From Rhizomucor pusillus (taxonomy: Eukaryota; Mucoromycota; Mucoromycetes; Mucorales; Lichtheimiaceae): 64,000 nt of DNA. The stretch lies in assembly GCA_900175165.2 (NCBI GenBank), contig FWWN02000665.1, positions 122,278 to 186,277 on the forward strand, written 5' to 3'. The position numbers and the translations under genes are program-made. Under the pieces are notes generated by a model. It was not told the DNA's origin. It was given only the letters and a program-made list of their open reading frames with translations, and did not search any database. How positions within the stretch are numbered: position 1 is the stretch's first letter; each line of letters opens with the position of its first letter. This document shows positions 11,039 through 23,841 of this stretch, one piece after another.

Positions 11039-14000
11039 TCAATCCTTTTCAACGTCAACGTCAATTAGGTTACTCTCCTGAAATTCTTCTGCATCGTTTG
11101 TTACACTAGTGTTGACTACTTCATCCGAAGTTGTAGCTTCTTCGATGACGATACTCGCATCTTTGTCTTCTACGTCTACATCGATATCCGCAGACATGTC
11201 ATTGACAGCTTTCTCGTCTTCCAGTAATTCCATGTCATCAACATTTTCTCCAATTTGCTCAGTTGCACCATCCATTTCCTCATTAACTTCGGCCGCGTCT
11301 TCATCGATACCAATATCCATCTTTTCGTCTGTTTCCTCTGGCAAAGCTTGAGAGTCTTCGAGTCCATCCTCTTCCATGTCGTCCTGCTCATCTGCTTCCT
11401 TGTCGTCTTGTATCACTTCACTGGAAGTCTCGGCGATTGCCTCAGTTTCCTTCTTTTCGTCACCATCTGCTTCAACGCCGTTCTCGCTGCCCTGTACTCC
11501 ATCCTCATCAAGCTCTGTAAGGTCAATAACATCAGTTGCACCTTTCTGAGGTAATACATCCGCTTCATCTGACAAAGGAACAACGCTGTCTTCCTGATTA
11601 TCTGCTGATGGTGATGGCACATATCCTTCTTCTGCAGATTCAGCTGCATCGATAAGTTCACCATCTTCGTGTGCTTCAGCGTGGTCATTTGTCTGTTCCA
11701 CGGATTGCGCCTCAGTTGATTCCTCTTGATGTTCATTTCGGGTATCAGCATTGGATATTTTGTTTTCAGAAGCTTCCTCCTCCTCCAAGTCCTCATTATC
11801 GAAATTCGGCGTTTCCAAGGCCTCTCTGCCATCGCTTTCAATTTGCTGTTCAGGGAGATCTTCACCGCCATCGGCTTCATCCTGCTGCTCCGACGGCTCA
11901 AGTTCATCTTCTTCTGCAGTAGGCTGTTGCTCGGATGGTTCAAGTTCACCTTCTTCTGCAGCGGGCTGCTTCTCTTCATGCTCCGTTTTGTCTGATTCCA
12001 ACTTCGCATCTGAAGCTTGAACCGTTTCCTCAGCAGCAGTTGCTGCTTCCAAAGTTACTTCAGATGCATTGTCTGCAACTTCAGCAGTCATTTCTGTAGC
12101 ATCAGTTTCCAGATGTTCCATTTCGACCTTACGCGTATCTTCGTCAACATCCTCGGTTTTCAATATGTCGTCAGCATCGAACTCATCGCCAAGTACCTGT
12201 GGAGTGGTGACATCCGCAACTTCTGCTGACTCTTCCTCCCGAATTTCTTCTTCTTCAAGTTTCTCGTCTGGCTGTGCTGCTTGTATGGGCGAAGGAGTGC
12301 CAGCTGCTGGAGATACTGAGATCAGAGGTGATGCTGTCTGCAACTCCCCTGCTGTTGCGTCAAGAAGCGCTTCATCATCTTGCAAGTTACCACCAGGAGT
12401 ACTTGCAAATTCAGCCAATTCGTCCTCAGCCGATGCAACATCTGCACTCGGGCGGACATTGGTTTCGTGTATTTCTTGAACGGAAGCTTGATCCTCTTGC
12501 TGCACTTCTCCTTCCTCAGTCAGATCGACAGTAACTGCATGCTCATCCTGAACTTGGTTGTCTACATTGACTGTTTCAGGCAGCTGACCCTCCTCTTCAG
12601 CTTCGGGTACCTCGAGACCCTTGTCAGTAACAGCATCTGCGGGGATGTCGTTATATTCTTGCTCCAGTAACCCGGCTTCTTGCTCTGATATTTCAATATT
12701 TTCACCCTGCATGCCTTCAACGCTGGTATCACCTAGCTCAGCAGCAGCAGTCTCTTCTAGTTCGGTCAAATCATGCACCTGGTCTTCAATTGCCTGTAGT
12801 CTTTCTTCTGTTGTTTCTCCAGTTTTGTGCTCTTCCACGGTTTCAGCTTCCATATCCAATTCGATAATCTCTGGTACCTCCTTCGTTTGATCCTCAACAG
12901 TATCCTCTTTCTTTGGTTGTTCCACAGTAAGGTTTTCCATGGATTCATTCGATTGTGCAGTAACCTTCTCGCCGAAACCGGAGGAAACGTCGAATTGCTC
13001 CTCCTGGGCAAGCCGTTCTCCATTCTCAACATGGTCGATCTCAGCCTGTTGCTTCTCTCCTTTCAGTATATCTGCAGTCGTGTTGATCTCCACATCCACC
13101 TCCTGGGACTGCAACTGATCAGGATTCTTGGATTCCTCCGACTTTAGCGTAGAACCCATCTGGCGTAAACGGGCCATCAGTGCCTTTCCAGTCTCGCGGA
13201 ATTGCATGCGCGAATCCCTCAGATACTTGATCCTCGATTCGCGATATGCAGCTGAAGTCTCTCGCATTTGCATCAAGAAACTGTATTCGATCTCCACGAT
13301 CTGAATCATCCATTCATAACCGCAAAGAGGAGCTTCTTTGTTCAAAGCGAAACGGCGAGGAGTCTTTACCAATGCCTGTCGCCGATTGACCCATGGACAG
13401 TAATCTCGATGGCCTCTTACAACGTCGAACTTGGTTGTGGAAGCATTATCGTTCAAAAATGGATTCTGCAGTCCGGCTAGATTGATCTCATGCAAGCAAT
13501 GGTGACACTTCAAAGCATTTTCATCCGTTTCAGTGGTCAGATGGCGCCAACCGAAAAGTGGAAGGAGGTACGATGTGCGAAGTGCATCTGTCAAAAGCGA
13601 ATCTGGAGCGAACGTATACTTTGCCTCGGAAGACGTTTCAGTTGCCCTGATGAAATATTCAAGCTTCCTCATTTGGATCTCGTCCTATATAGTTCATGTT
13701 AAACTTTATCGAAATGTAAGTAAACAGGGAAAACGTGTGCTTACCATTGGATGTTCGACGGCAGGTAATTGATCCTCACAAGCTCGAAAGTTACGACTTT
13801 CTGTCGTTATGAGATCAAGAGCTTCCGACGACGTACGAAGAGGGAAAGAATAGACCTCATCTATAGCCTTGTCATTAATGACAATGCGACAGGTCATACA
13901 TACATACGCATACAAACCTGGACAGCTGTTGTGTCTCCAAAAACAATCTTCACGATGGAAACTAGATAAGCTATCTTCGTATTTTTTGATAATCTCATAA

Positions 14001-14559
14001 ACTGTGTACATGTGTTAGGACAACGCTCATCAAAAACTATAAGAGGGTATATACCTTTCTGACTTGTAGGTTGATAAGGCGTAATATCGATTACAAAGTT
14101 ATTGCAATGGCATGTCTCGCAGGTTAATTTACAAACATCTTGATTTGGTCCACAACGATATTGAGTATCAATAAACCCATGCATGGCACACTGGAGCGCA
14201 TTTATGGGTCTCTTTCGATTGACATATGCTGAGCTGAATGTGGACAAACGCTTGTAGAAAGCATCGCGATCCAGATTAGGTAAAGTAACCTCGTCTTTTG
14301 CTGTAAGATTGGAGTGAATGCTCGCTTCAGATGTTACTTTCGTCCGCTTGGAACTAGAAAGAGCCCAAGTTAGCAAAGAATTAGAAACGGTGTGATTGAT
14401 CAAAGGTTCTTACCTTGTGGACGAGAACGAATTATTGTCATCCAAAGCACGCTTCATCAAACCTCTTTCACGCCGTATACTAGCTGCATATTCTTTAAGA
14501 TCGTCTGCACGCTTACCCAAATCCAGGTCTGTTATCATTCTGCTATCAATTGTACTCAT
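11039..14559 (-). CDS. C3HC zinc-finger protein of the NIPA/ZC3HC1 (Rsm1-like) family with a long acidic tail
   Basis: Five minus-strand exons (14559-14414, 14353-14055, 14001-13918, 13860-13745, 13684-11039) give 1096 residues. The first 330 residues hold the C3HC and NIPA/Rsm1 region: FYKRLSTFSSAYVNRKRP, ALQCAMHGF, CETC, then HREDCFWRHNSCP, later LFGWRH, CHHCLHEINLAGL, and HRDYCPWVN. These match NIPA, a nuclear-pore-basket and SCF-type adaptor in animals and Rsm1 in fission yeast (mRNA export). The remaining ~700 residues are extremely Glu/Asp-rich with short imperfect repeats (for example EPSEQQ repeated near 11890-11960). The acidic tail is far longer than in the relatives I know. The start at 14559 gives a short basic leader before the zinc finger. 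Confidence 0.85.
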
Positions 14560-14931
14560 TAGTTAGTAAAAAAATTGGTTATGAAGTCCAAATCAATAGC
14601 GAAGAAAAGGATGGAAACAGGCCAGAAACAAAAAGCATCTTGAGGTCAAAGTCCCCGAGCAAACTCCGACAACCTACTCTCTATGGCGGCAATCTTAAAC
14701 CTCTGAGGGTCGTTATCATCAGAAGTCTATGTAAATGAATGGAGTAAATGATAATTGTCGGAAGTCTCAAAAGTGAATTATTTATATGAAGGCTAAAGCT
14801 CATATTCAAAATGGATCCTTTTGCTTAGTCACTTCTCGGTGTTATGATTCAGTCTAAAATCCTCGAAAATTCAAAAGAAGCTTGCATCGGATCTTTTCCT
14901 TACTCTACTCGTTCTTGGTATTCGGTTTCTT

Positions 14932-16185
14932 ATGCGTATTTTATCGCTGCATTTCTCGTCGTTTTCGACTATACTGTTATTATGTCTCTCAGCATCAAAC
15001 GCGCAGAGGTGGGCTGGGCCAAAGACATCAGCAACTAGGCCATTACACACTGTATCGTCCGCATCCAGGTCTGCCTTCGCGACGTCTTCACGCTCCAACT
15101 CAATGGTTTCATCCTTTCTATTATTCCCAAGTTTAACTGACGAAGATATTGAGCTTCACGAGGCACGAATTGCTATGCCTACTCAGCAAACGGACAATCA
15201 ACGTATAAACGCGAACACGGAAAATTTCGGCAGTGATCAGTCAACTGCACAGGGTGACTCTCAAGGCTCTAGCAATACTCTGGCCATTATTGTGGGAGCA
15301 AGCAGCGCAGGATTTGTTGCCCTGGTTGCACTCGGATTTTTGGTACATCGCTCCCAAGCTGAAAATATCACCGTCAAGCAATTTGTATCAAGATTGGGTA
15401 CAGCACTACCTGGAAAGCGAGAACCCAGTGCTGCTCCTACTCCCGTTTTGGTGGAGAGTAACAGTATCGAAGAATATCAGAAGACAATGATGAGCCCCAA
15501 TGAAAGCCTAGCTATAGCGATGGAGAAGAACCCATTTGAGGAATGGGAAAAGAAGTATGCAGGTCTTCGTCAACATTTTTTCGATGTCACTGTATCTTCA
15601 GAAATCGACAGCGAATCAAGCGTGGAAAGCAGCGTTAGCAGCAGCAGCAGCAACAATGACAACAGCAATCGAATCAACATAGATTTACGAGATAAACATA
15701 CTACCTGGTATGGCTCATTCGACAGCGAGGGTTCTAAAGATCCTCTTTCACGAGCGAAAAGCCTACCGACAAATTTCGATGATACAACATCATCCGCACA
15801 CCTGTCCAACTTTCAAATCCAAAAAGTTGACAGCGACAGAAAGCCATCACAGAATATTGAAGAGGCTGCACAAGGATCTTTACACAATATTGCGGAAAAT
15901 GATACCATGTCAATTGGATCAAGATCCAGTTGGATAAATTACCCTCTTCGCAAGCTTCTACGATTTCCTAGGCACTTATCTTCGTCTACAGTTCTGTTAC
16001 CATCAACTTCCCAAATAACCGTGGTCTCCACTCTATCGCCTGCTCTGTTACGCCCTGCACGCCCAGTCACTCCCTTTGATTTACCACCGGATACGTTTAT
16101 TCCTATGCAGAACTGTCCTTTCCGTCTCGTGTCTAGGGAGGAAATTTTACAGGATCCTATCCGAAGACTGGGTCAGGATTCCTAA
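14932..16185 (+). CDS. Orphan single-pass membrane protein (signal peptide + one TM, Ser-rich cytoplasmic tail)
   Basis: Single exon of 417 residues. Residues 1-24 form a signal peptide (MRILSLHFSSFSTILLLCLS, probable cut after ASNA). One transmembrane helix lies at about residues 122-145 (LAIIVGASSAGFVALVALGF). The outer part (about 95 residues) is Ser/Thr/Asn/Gln-rich. The inner part (about 270 residues) is Ser-rich with a run of serines and asparagines near residue 240 and no recognisable domain. The plan (short STN-rich ectodomain, one TM, unstructured tail) resembles fungal wall sensors of the Wsc/Mid2 sort, but there is no WSC cysteine domain. I therefore assign no function. It diverges from the NIPA-like gene across a 370-bp promoter region. 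Confidence 0.75.
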   Translation: MRILSLHFSSFSTILLLCLSASNAQRWAGPKTSATRPLHTVSSASRSAFATSSRSNSMVSSFLLFPSLTDEDIELHEARIAMPTQQTDNQRINANTENFGSDQSTAQGDSQGSSNTLAIIVGASSAGFVALVALGFLVHRSQAENITVKQFVSRLGTALPGKREPSAAPTPVLVESNSIEEYQKTMMSPNESLAIAMEKNPFEEWEKKYAGLRQHFFDVTVSSEIDSESSVESSVSSSSSNNDNSNRINIDLRDKHTTWYGSFDSEGSKDPLSRAKSLPTNFDDTTSSAHLSNFQIQKVDSDRKPSQNIEEAAQGSLHNIAENDTMSIGSRSSWINYPLRKLLRFPRHLSSSTVLLPSTSQITVVSTLSPALLRPARPVTPFDLPPDTFIPMQNCPFRLVSREEILQDPIRRLGQDS

Positions 16186-16508
16186 ATGACACATAGAGTC
16201 TAGCAAACGTTCATGTAAATATCGTTTTAGATAATTATGTACATTTTCAATATGTTTCCGAAAACTGCCCTGAATATGCTCCGTGCGGCGCCAGAATACC
16301 ATAAACGCGTCTTTGTACTCTCCGCGACGCGCTTCGTTCCTGCTTGTCCTACCAAACTTTGAAAAGATGCTTGGGTAGGGCATTGTGACCATTGTAATCA
16401 CTGCAGCAACTAAATCTATCGAAATGCAGCTCTCACGGAAGCGAAAGCCCGGCGGAAGCTAGGACACCGAGACGTGGAGTACAATCACAGCCAACTACAC
16501 CTCATCGC

Positions 16509-19500
16509 ATGAACCAGAACAGGACGCCGCAAGCACATACACCAACACGCATACCACCTGCCAGTTCAGCATATCGCTCATTCCCTAGAGTACATACGAA
16601 GCCTCCAGACTTTCAAGCACTTGCGAGAGAACAGAACTCGTCACATAGAGCCGGCAGCAAGCGAAGTAGTTCGGATAACTTTATTGCATACAATCCAGAA
16701 AAAGAGCCGATCAAGGTGCATACAGCGATAAGAGACTAAAGCATAACTTAGCTGAACAATAGTCGATTGTAGGCATATTTACGTATACGCCCTAGACCTC
16801 CTGGAGCAGATCTGGAAACAGAGCAGCCGTATCTACAAGTGGTTGATGATCTGGAAGTATCAATGACACCTCCCGAGGTACGCGACAGAGCTTGCTTTTC
16901 GCAACTACATACTGACTTGTGATAACTTTGCTTGTCACAGAATTCGAATGCGTATAGGACACGCAACAGAGCACCCGAACGTTATAAGTTCACAAAAATT
17001 TTCACGGAATCTGTCACTCAACAAGACTTTTTCAATAAGACAACTCTGCCGCTCATTCAGGACGTTTTACGAGGAGAAAATGCTCTGATATTTGCGTATG
17101 GTGTAACCAACTCGGGAAAGACATACACCGTTATGGGTACCAAGGAAGATACAGGCTTGCTGCCGCGTACACTCGATGTAATTTTCAATAGCGTCAAGGG
17201 CTACGTGAACGATTCCAAGGTATATGGTTAGTACCATTGCAGGATTTCAATTACTAACACGCATACAATTAGCTGAAACCGGCTATGCATAGCCTGGTTC
17301 AGGCGTACGAGGATCCAGCAGAGGAAAATAGACAGATTCTTCGAAAAGTCGGTCACCATGATAGCCCGCACCCCGGAAACTCTGTAAGTGCATATATTAT
17401 CAACAGGAATGGACTTTAAACTGAACAAGAATTATCAAGAACCCCGACCTCTGGTATGGTTTCCAGCCTCCAGCTAAACGAGATCGAACGAGTGAGTTTT
17501 TATGTGACAAAAGACTAAAGTGAAGTCTATTAATAGAATATTATAGTTATCTCTATCGATGAAAAATTCGAGTATGGAATTTGGGTGTCTTATGCAGAAA
17601 TATACACGGAGAAGATCTATGATCTGCTCGTGCCTCCCGACAGACATTCAAAGCGCAAGCAACTATCACTCAAATATGAGTTTCGAAGTGGTCACAAGTA
17701 CATTTCCGGTCTGAAAGAAGTTAAAGTGCAAAACATTGAAGTATGTTCATAAACAAAGAAAGAAAATTCCAGAAATTAACCTTCGGTGCGCAGGAAGCAT
17801 ATGCTTTGCTGTACGAGGGACAAAGAAATCGCGCTGTATATTCTACACTGATGAACCATACAAGCAGCAGAAGTCACAGCATATTCACAATTCGGATTGT
17901 GCGCGTACCCATTGATGACGAAGACTATGTTATTGAGGTATGAAATGCGTATCTATAACCCAGATCCATACTTACATTACGCATAAAGGATCCATCCTAC
18001 GCCACAGTTTCCAAGATGTCTATTGTTGATTTGGCCGGCTCAGAGCGACACAGAAATACATTTAATACAGGTAAATTGCAAAATCCATCATCGTCTGTGA
18101 CAGTTTTCTTACAAATTGTAAAGGACAACGTCTCAAGGAAGCGGGCAATATCAACAAGTCGCTCATGGTTCTTGGTCAATGCATGGAAACTTTACGACTA
18201 AATCAAATGAAGGCTGAAATGGGCAAGGTAAAACCTGAAAGCGCATTATTAAGTGTATATTACTGAATCGATCTACTATTAGCGGCAGGCCATAGTTCCG
18301 TTTAGGCATAGCAAATTGACTGAATTGTTTAAAAGTTCGTTTGAAGGAGACGGCAAAGCGGTAAGCTATTGGATAAGAAGATAACTAGAATCTCCATATC
18401 TTATGGTACTTTAGGTCATGGTAGTGAATGTTAATCCATTTGACACTGGATTCGATGAAAACAGCCATGTAATGAAGTTCGCCGCCGTAGCAAAGGACGT
18501 TGCTACTTGGAAGCGAATTCATCCAAAGCTGGATCTACACGGAGTCTCCGGATCAGGTATTTTCATGTCTATTAAGTTCGTTTCATTCGGAAACTTGACT
18601 AGACAATATACAGTCAAACGGTTGCGTACTAGCTCAGACGAGAAACGCCGTGCACCAGCGCGCCCGTCAGAAGGTTAGTAATGGTATAACTTGTTCTCTA
18701 TATTGTAATACTGAAAGTGTCACAGATACAGAGTTGTTTGCGTTTGAGGACCTTAATTTATCAAATATAAGCGAAGATGATGACGACGATGACGGCGAGG
18801 CAGATGATCCATTCGTTGATAATCTGATTTTTCAACTGGAAGATCTTCGTGATAAGGTAAATCATCGGAAATTAACCGTTCTGGGAACTTCTGATTGATC
18901 TCTTTATAGTGGATAGAAGCAGAAAGCAGATGCGCTACCCTGGAATCTACAATACGACAAGAAGTTGCCAAAGAAATGGAGACTGAACTTCGTAGAATGG
19001 AAGATATTTATGTTTCTGCACTTAAACGAGAGGTATTATCATGCAGAGCATGGTTTGTGTCGAGAAATACTTAAATGCTATAATAGAATGAAATGAATCA
19101 TGAACATCTAGTAGCTTACTCTAACAGTCAGCAAGAAACCGATGAAGATCGTATGTATAGTATATACCGTCTATGATAGAAACGAAGCTGATTTTGGAAA
19201 AATATAGACCAAGCTGAAAATCCGTTACTCGTGAACGTATGTAGTATTCAATCTTAAATATGGTGCTGGCAAATTAACACATCTTTAGTTACAAATAAGA
19301 CAAGAAAATTTGACGCAAGAGATTGAAAGGCTTCGAATGCGTATGCAAGAACATGAGGCAACGAAGCAGAGCCTATTACAAAAGGTAATATTCAAAATTT
19401 TCTGTGACTAATCGGCGATAGTTAACCGAGTACGTTGATGAAAAAGATATCACAATTGGAGAGTGAAAAACGTCAAGAGCAAGAAAGTGTCCGACGATTA

Positions 19501-20780
19501 GCTGAACAACTCAGGGAACAAACGAACGCCAATAATGAAAGAAACGAGGATACTGCACATAATCGACCAGATCCAGAAAATACTCGAAGCAGTGTTTTCC
19601 GAAAAGATCCATCATTTATGGACCTTGATAACGAAGACTCTGCGGCTGAGAACCTCCAACGAGAAGATAAAAAGGATGAAAAGTTCAAACAAATGCTGGA
19701 GCTGAGAAAGCAGCTAAGACGAAGCGTATTTAAAGGAAAAGAGGTACGATTTTGAAGATAACATTCTACGCATGCTTTAAACTTTACTAAATCTATCATT
19801 CGTAGTATTCGCCAGACGCAGACTCTATCATGTCTCAAGTGGAGAATTTTGATGGAGTCACGTTTGAACTGGTCAAGGTACGTCTCTGGATTACTGTTTC
19901 TCAATCGGGTTCTAATCAAAATTAAAGGAAACAAATATGGGCAAGCTCATGAAGCTTATCGCGCAAAAGAAATTCGAAAATGACCCTCACAAGATCCAAG
20001 AGCGCGCAATCAAGCTCTTTAAACACTTTGCAAGGCTGTCTATACCCGTCCTGGCTCCACCTGCATTAAATAGAAGCACAACTAATCCAAGGGATTCTAT
20101 TCGAACGGTGGTAGTCAGCGTTGATGCTGGTCGCGAGGAAGACCTTATCTCGGAGATGAGAGTTGCCTTGGATACACTGCAGCATGAGAATGCAAAACTT
20201 AAAACAAAGATAAAGGTACATATCATTTGAGGAAACGAGAAAAGGATTTGCTGCGGAATGCTTAGCTATGACTGCTCGCTCTACACAGGCCATGCAAGAA
20301 GGACATCGACGACTCAAGGAAGCCTTTGAAAAAACAAGAGATCTCGGCAGTGATATTACATTCGCGTCAGCTGGCGTATCTGTGGCGGTGAATAATAACG
20401 GTGATAACGTCGATCACGGCCCAATGCCGGCAGAAGAACCGCCAGCAGCCGAGAGCGAGGTATAATTAGCTATGGGAAAATTTTTCAGGCATATCTTGTT
20501 TAACTCGTCATCGCACTTGACAGCTTTCGGTATCCAACCGGCGTGCATCGACAGCGTCATCTGTTGCATATGGTTCTGTTATGGATACATCCATGTTATC
20601 TGTGGAAAATGCTAGCAGCGATGAAGAGTTATCTGGAGATGGTGCGAATCCATTCCTTCGATACGATTCGAAGCCGAAACGAAAGAGGTAAGCTTTTGGT
20701 AGACTTGACGAAGTACAAGCAAGGCCAACATATCCTCTTCTAGAAAGCTTCGGGCGCGGCAAGGAGCACCTTCCACCTAA
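16509..20780 (+). CDS. Kinesin-6 family motor (KIF20/KIF23/Klp9-like)
   Basis: About 15-18 exons. The first ones read 16509-16715, 16773-16877, 16941-17219, 17273-17383, 17440-17491; the stop is at 20778-20780. Motor landmarks in order: [13 protein letters not shown]-loop [32 protein letters not shown], switch [15 protein letters not shown], switch [50 protein letters not shown], and MVVNVNPF...[19 protein letters not shown] and the VNVNP/DE..HVMKF pattern are kinesin-6 traits. Members bundle antiparallel microtubules at the spindle midzone. The motor is followed by an acidic linker ([12 protein letters not shown]), coiled coils (for example [18 protein letters not shown]) and a basic tail ([13 protein letters not shown]), which could be a nuclear localisation signal. 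An ATG at 16424 (MQLSRKRKPGG) is interrupted by a stop unless another intron exists. Confidence 0.9.
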
Positions 20781-20880
20781 AACTGCGCAGTGGACTCGTG
20801 ATATATGTCAAAAGGATTTAAATAAAGTGCTGTGTACATTTATGAGTTGCTCTTTTTCCTTCTATTCCTTTTCTTCTTGA

Positions 20881-21177
20881 ATGTCAATGCAGGCAATAGA
20901 TTCAACTTACAGCAAGCGAAAATCCTACCGAAAAGATCGTCATTTACTCTCCAGGAAAAACGAGTGGAGCTTTTTTATGCTGGAAGACGAATGGGACCCG
21001 CTGTCAAGGAAACCTAGCATCTTGTCTTTAAGCCGTTTGTACGACAAATGGCGGTTAAGTGTACTCATTGCAAAGCTGCAGGTCAGCCTGAGGCGCTATC
21101 AAGAATCACGAGCACAGCGCAGGAAGATGCGACGGGAGAAACTACCACAAGATGGCAAAACAAACCCTTTTGAATAA
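20881..21177 (+). CDS. Hypothetical small basic protein (98 aa), doubtful
   Basis: Uninterrupted frame MSMQAIDSTYSKRKSY... ending KTNPFE. It is rich in Arg/Lys/Ser with a helical middle (RLYDKWRLSVLIAKLQVSL) and no domain I recognise. The sequence just before codon 5 (TGTCAATGCAG) would be a good intron acceptor, so the true first exon may lie upstream. It starts 100 bp after the kinesin stop, so it could also be 3' UTR. The amino-acid composition looks protein-like, which is the only support. Confidence 0.35.
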   Translation: MSMQAIDSTYSKRKSYRKDRHLLSRKNEWSFFMLEDEWDPLSRKPSILSLSRLYDKWRLSVLIAKLQVSLRRYQESRAQRRKMRREKLPQDGKTNPFE

Positions 21178-21634
21178 GCAGCTTTTTCAATTGTAAATCT
21201 AAACCCCAAAGCCTTTTTCTTTGTAATTTTCTTTCCCTGTACGTATGTATTGTTTCTTCTTTTTTTTTTCCCAACAAAAGCTATGGAGAGTTTGTTAAGT
21301 GACGAAAAGAATCGATGTGCTGTGTAATCTGAATCGGAAGAGGGCGGCTGCATGCGTGATTCAAATGTTTGGCATTCACGCTTTCTTTGCTTTTCTTGTT
21401 ACATATTAGTGAACACGTTGGGAAAAAAGTTTCCATGGATGCAGCTTATCTGGGAAAAGGATAATTTCTTTAGTTTAGTCAGATGCAGCAGCAAAGTTTG
21501 CCACATGGTCAATAGCAGCAGCTTGCAGTGCTGTCCAGCTCGACAGAATGAATCAGCGTCTAGCATACATACTTGCGGAGGCTTTACATACTGATGGTTT
21601 ACAAGCAACTACATTGACATATATATATATTCTT

Positions 21635-22114
21635 TCACATTGGACGGACAGCACGAGGGATGGTATCATCGATTACGAATACCTCTAGAAACTCTGTCGA
21701 GCGTTCGATAGCAGCGTTTTGAGTGGCAAAAGGCATATTCATCTGAAGTATTGTAGTAGCCCACTCAGTAACTTTTAGAGACGAGGAAATCGTAAAGTTC
21801 GCGTAATTCTTCCCTTGAGTCTCGAGTTGAAGAGATTGCCTGCAGTATATCAACGTCTCTTTGCCGTCAAGATCCCACTATCTGTGCGGGCGCCATCAGA
21901 TTTTGTCATCTTAATGACTGTCTTTCTCCATAACAATAATAGCTTTTGTATCAACAATTAAGCATATCTTTCCGCCATGAAGAGTTATATCAAATGCTAT
22001 TACAGACGCAAAGTATATTTTCGAATACATTCCTTCGTATGTGATAACGAGGTTGCACTCAAAACCGCAATGGCTATGATACAGATGCCCATGTACCAGA
22101 GCAGGTGAGATCAA
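21635..22114 (-). CDS. Possible small unidentified gene, exon structure unresolved
   Basis: Two minus-strand open stretches look protein-like. One is 22114-21911 (starts MISPALVHGHLYHSH). The other runs from about 21866 to 21635 and contains NYANFTISSSLKVTEWATTI and ends in VRPM. An AG acceptor (ACAGATAG) precedes WDLDGKETLIYCRQS at about 21880, but no strong GT donor joins the two stretches in frame. It would share a divergent ~130 bp promoter with Nse4. I do not recognise the family. It could be noise. Confidence 0.3.
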
Positions 22115-22242
22115 TCACCGTGGAAAAGAAAGCAATATTGTGATGCGTCCTATACGTATTACGGCAATGATAACGGCAGAAATGTGTACGCGCGCTGCCC
22201 AACTCAGCGCGACTTTCTTTCAAACCACGTTACCTGTTAACG

Positions 22243-23665
22243 ATGAGCCGATTCCCTGCTAGAGATGAAGATGACAAAGAACACCAAGAAGAGGAAATTG
22301 TTAATCAAGCCGAGGCTGACGAATTAGAAGAGGAATCGGAAGAACAAGCAGAAGAAGACGATGACGAGGAAATCGAAGACGAGAATGAAGAAATGGAAGA
22401 GTTCGAGGGCGATCCTGAATTGGCTCACTTGACTCAGCAGCTCAATGAGAAGACTGATCGCGGGTTATATGATCCTTCACAAAGCAAAGAAGAACGTCGG
22501 GAGATCCGCCTTCAATACCGTAAACTTATCACCCGGACGGAAGGTACAGTCTGACATATTTGCATGCAAACCAAGATAAGCCGAGCTCACAAGTATATAA
22601 TCCAGAGAATCGGAAGGACTATGTAAATAAGGGCAACAATGGTCTATACGAGACGGTCCAAAAAGCCAACTTGATATACAACAAAGGTATACGAGAGGAA
22701 AGATGAAAGCAAGTTAACAACGCTAATGCATGAAGCATTTTTTTTCAGTTAAAAACACGCAGGAAGCCACCCTTGATTCCAGGCTACTCGTCCTCTCAGC
22801 TGATCTCGGTAACCAAAAGGCGCGCAACCTGAGACTCGAGTCGCAGATGTTCAGCGTGGATGAGTTTGTCAGTAAGATCAAAAGATTTGCTCGTCCGAGA
22901 GCTGGCGACGATGATGAGGATTTGAACTGGAAGAAAATTGGCCAAAAAGCGTTTCAGTTCAGTGCAAGAGTACAGTCCATTGATTTCATGCAAGTACCTT
23001 ATGCCTGGTATCTCCAGACTTGCATATTCATTAACTTATAATCTTCTTGACAGGCTTGGTCCCCTGCGTGTCGAAAAGAAGCAGCGTAAGATTACCCGAC
23101 AGGTGCGAATTGTAAAGAATAAGGAAGATCTCGTCCAGCCTACACAGGTATATTACCATTGAGAACAAAGAAAAATTCACAGTGATCTAGGTTTGACTTG
23201 ATATTTGCAATCAGCTCCAAGAATCCGATATTCAACAGCAAGAAAATGAGACGCTGAAAAATGTCAATGCAATTTGGCGAATACTTGACGAACGAGGCCA
23301 GACCAACTATTTCGAGTTTGTGACGAATCCAGAGTCATTTTCACAAACAGTCGAAAACATTTTTTATGTATCGTTCTTAATCCGAAACGGCGTAGCAGAG
23401 ATTGATGATTCAAGCGGGCAACCATTACTGCGTAAGCTTTTGTTACAGGCGATAAGTAACCACGTTTACTTAGCTTTGGCTTGATTGGATAGGCACCAGA
23501 GCACCACCGACGGTGGATGAGCAAGCAAGTATTGGAAAGAAACAGATTATTATGAGTATCGATATTCCCATGTGGAAAGAAATCATTGAGGCATATGACA
23601 TTCGAACCCCAATAGTTCCCACGCGTGCAAGACGGCAAGCAGTCTCGAGTGGCAAATGGTATTAA
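22243..23665 (+). CDS. NSE4: Nse4, kleisin subunit of the SMC5/6 complex
   Basis: Exons 22243-22543, 22606-22686, 22749-22989, 23054-23147, 23215-23431 and 23493-23665 give 368 residues. An acidic N-terminus (EEESEEQAEEDDDEEIEDE) precedes REIRLQYRKLI and then the conserved YNKVKNTQEATLDSRLLVLS, DFMLGPLRVEKKQRK, and the C-terminal winged helix region ESFSQTVENIFYVSFLIRNG and IDIPMWKEIIEAY. Nse4 joins the Smc5 and Smc6 heads with Nse1/Nse3 and acts in DNA repair and replication-fork stability in the nucleus. The intron 22990-23053 must use a GC donor (AT|GCAAGT); a GT four bases on breaks the frame after two codons. It ends convergently with the phosphatase gene, 176 bp apart. Confidence 0.92.
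22990..23053 (+). other. GC-AG intron in Nse4
   Basis: The donor GCAAGT (after TTCAT) and acceptor GACAG restore DFM|LGPLRVEKK, the family consensus. The nearby GT (CAAGTACC) leads to an immediate frame loss. Confidence 0.8.
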
Positions 23666-23841
23666 ACTTATCGGACGCATCTCACATCTGAACCTACATT
23701 CTCCTCTTTCAATACCTATACTATCCTCCAACCGTTTACCAGCATCACATCATTACTTTGCTGTTCGCAATTCATGTTATATAAATGAAGCAGGACTATA
23801 TGACTTATGTATATATACATGGAAATATTAAAAAGGATTGT

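Noticed and set aside
11109..13700. Many + strand frames across the NIPA-like gene
   Set aside because: They are shadows of the acidic minus-strand coding region.
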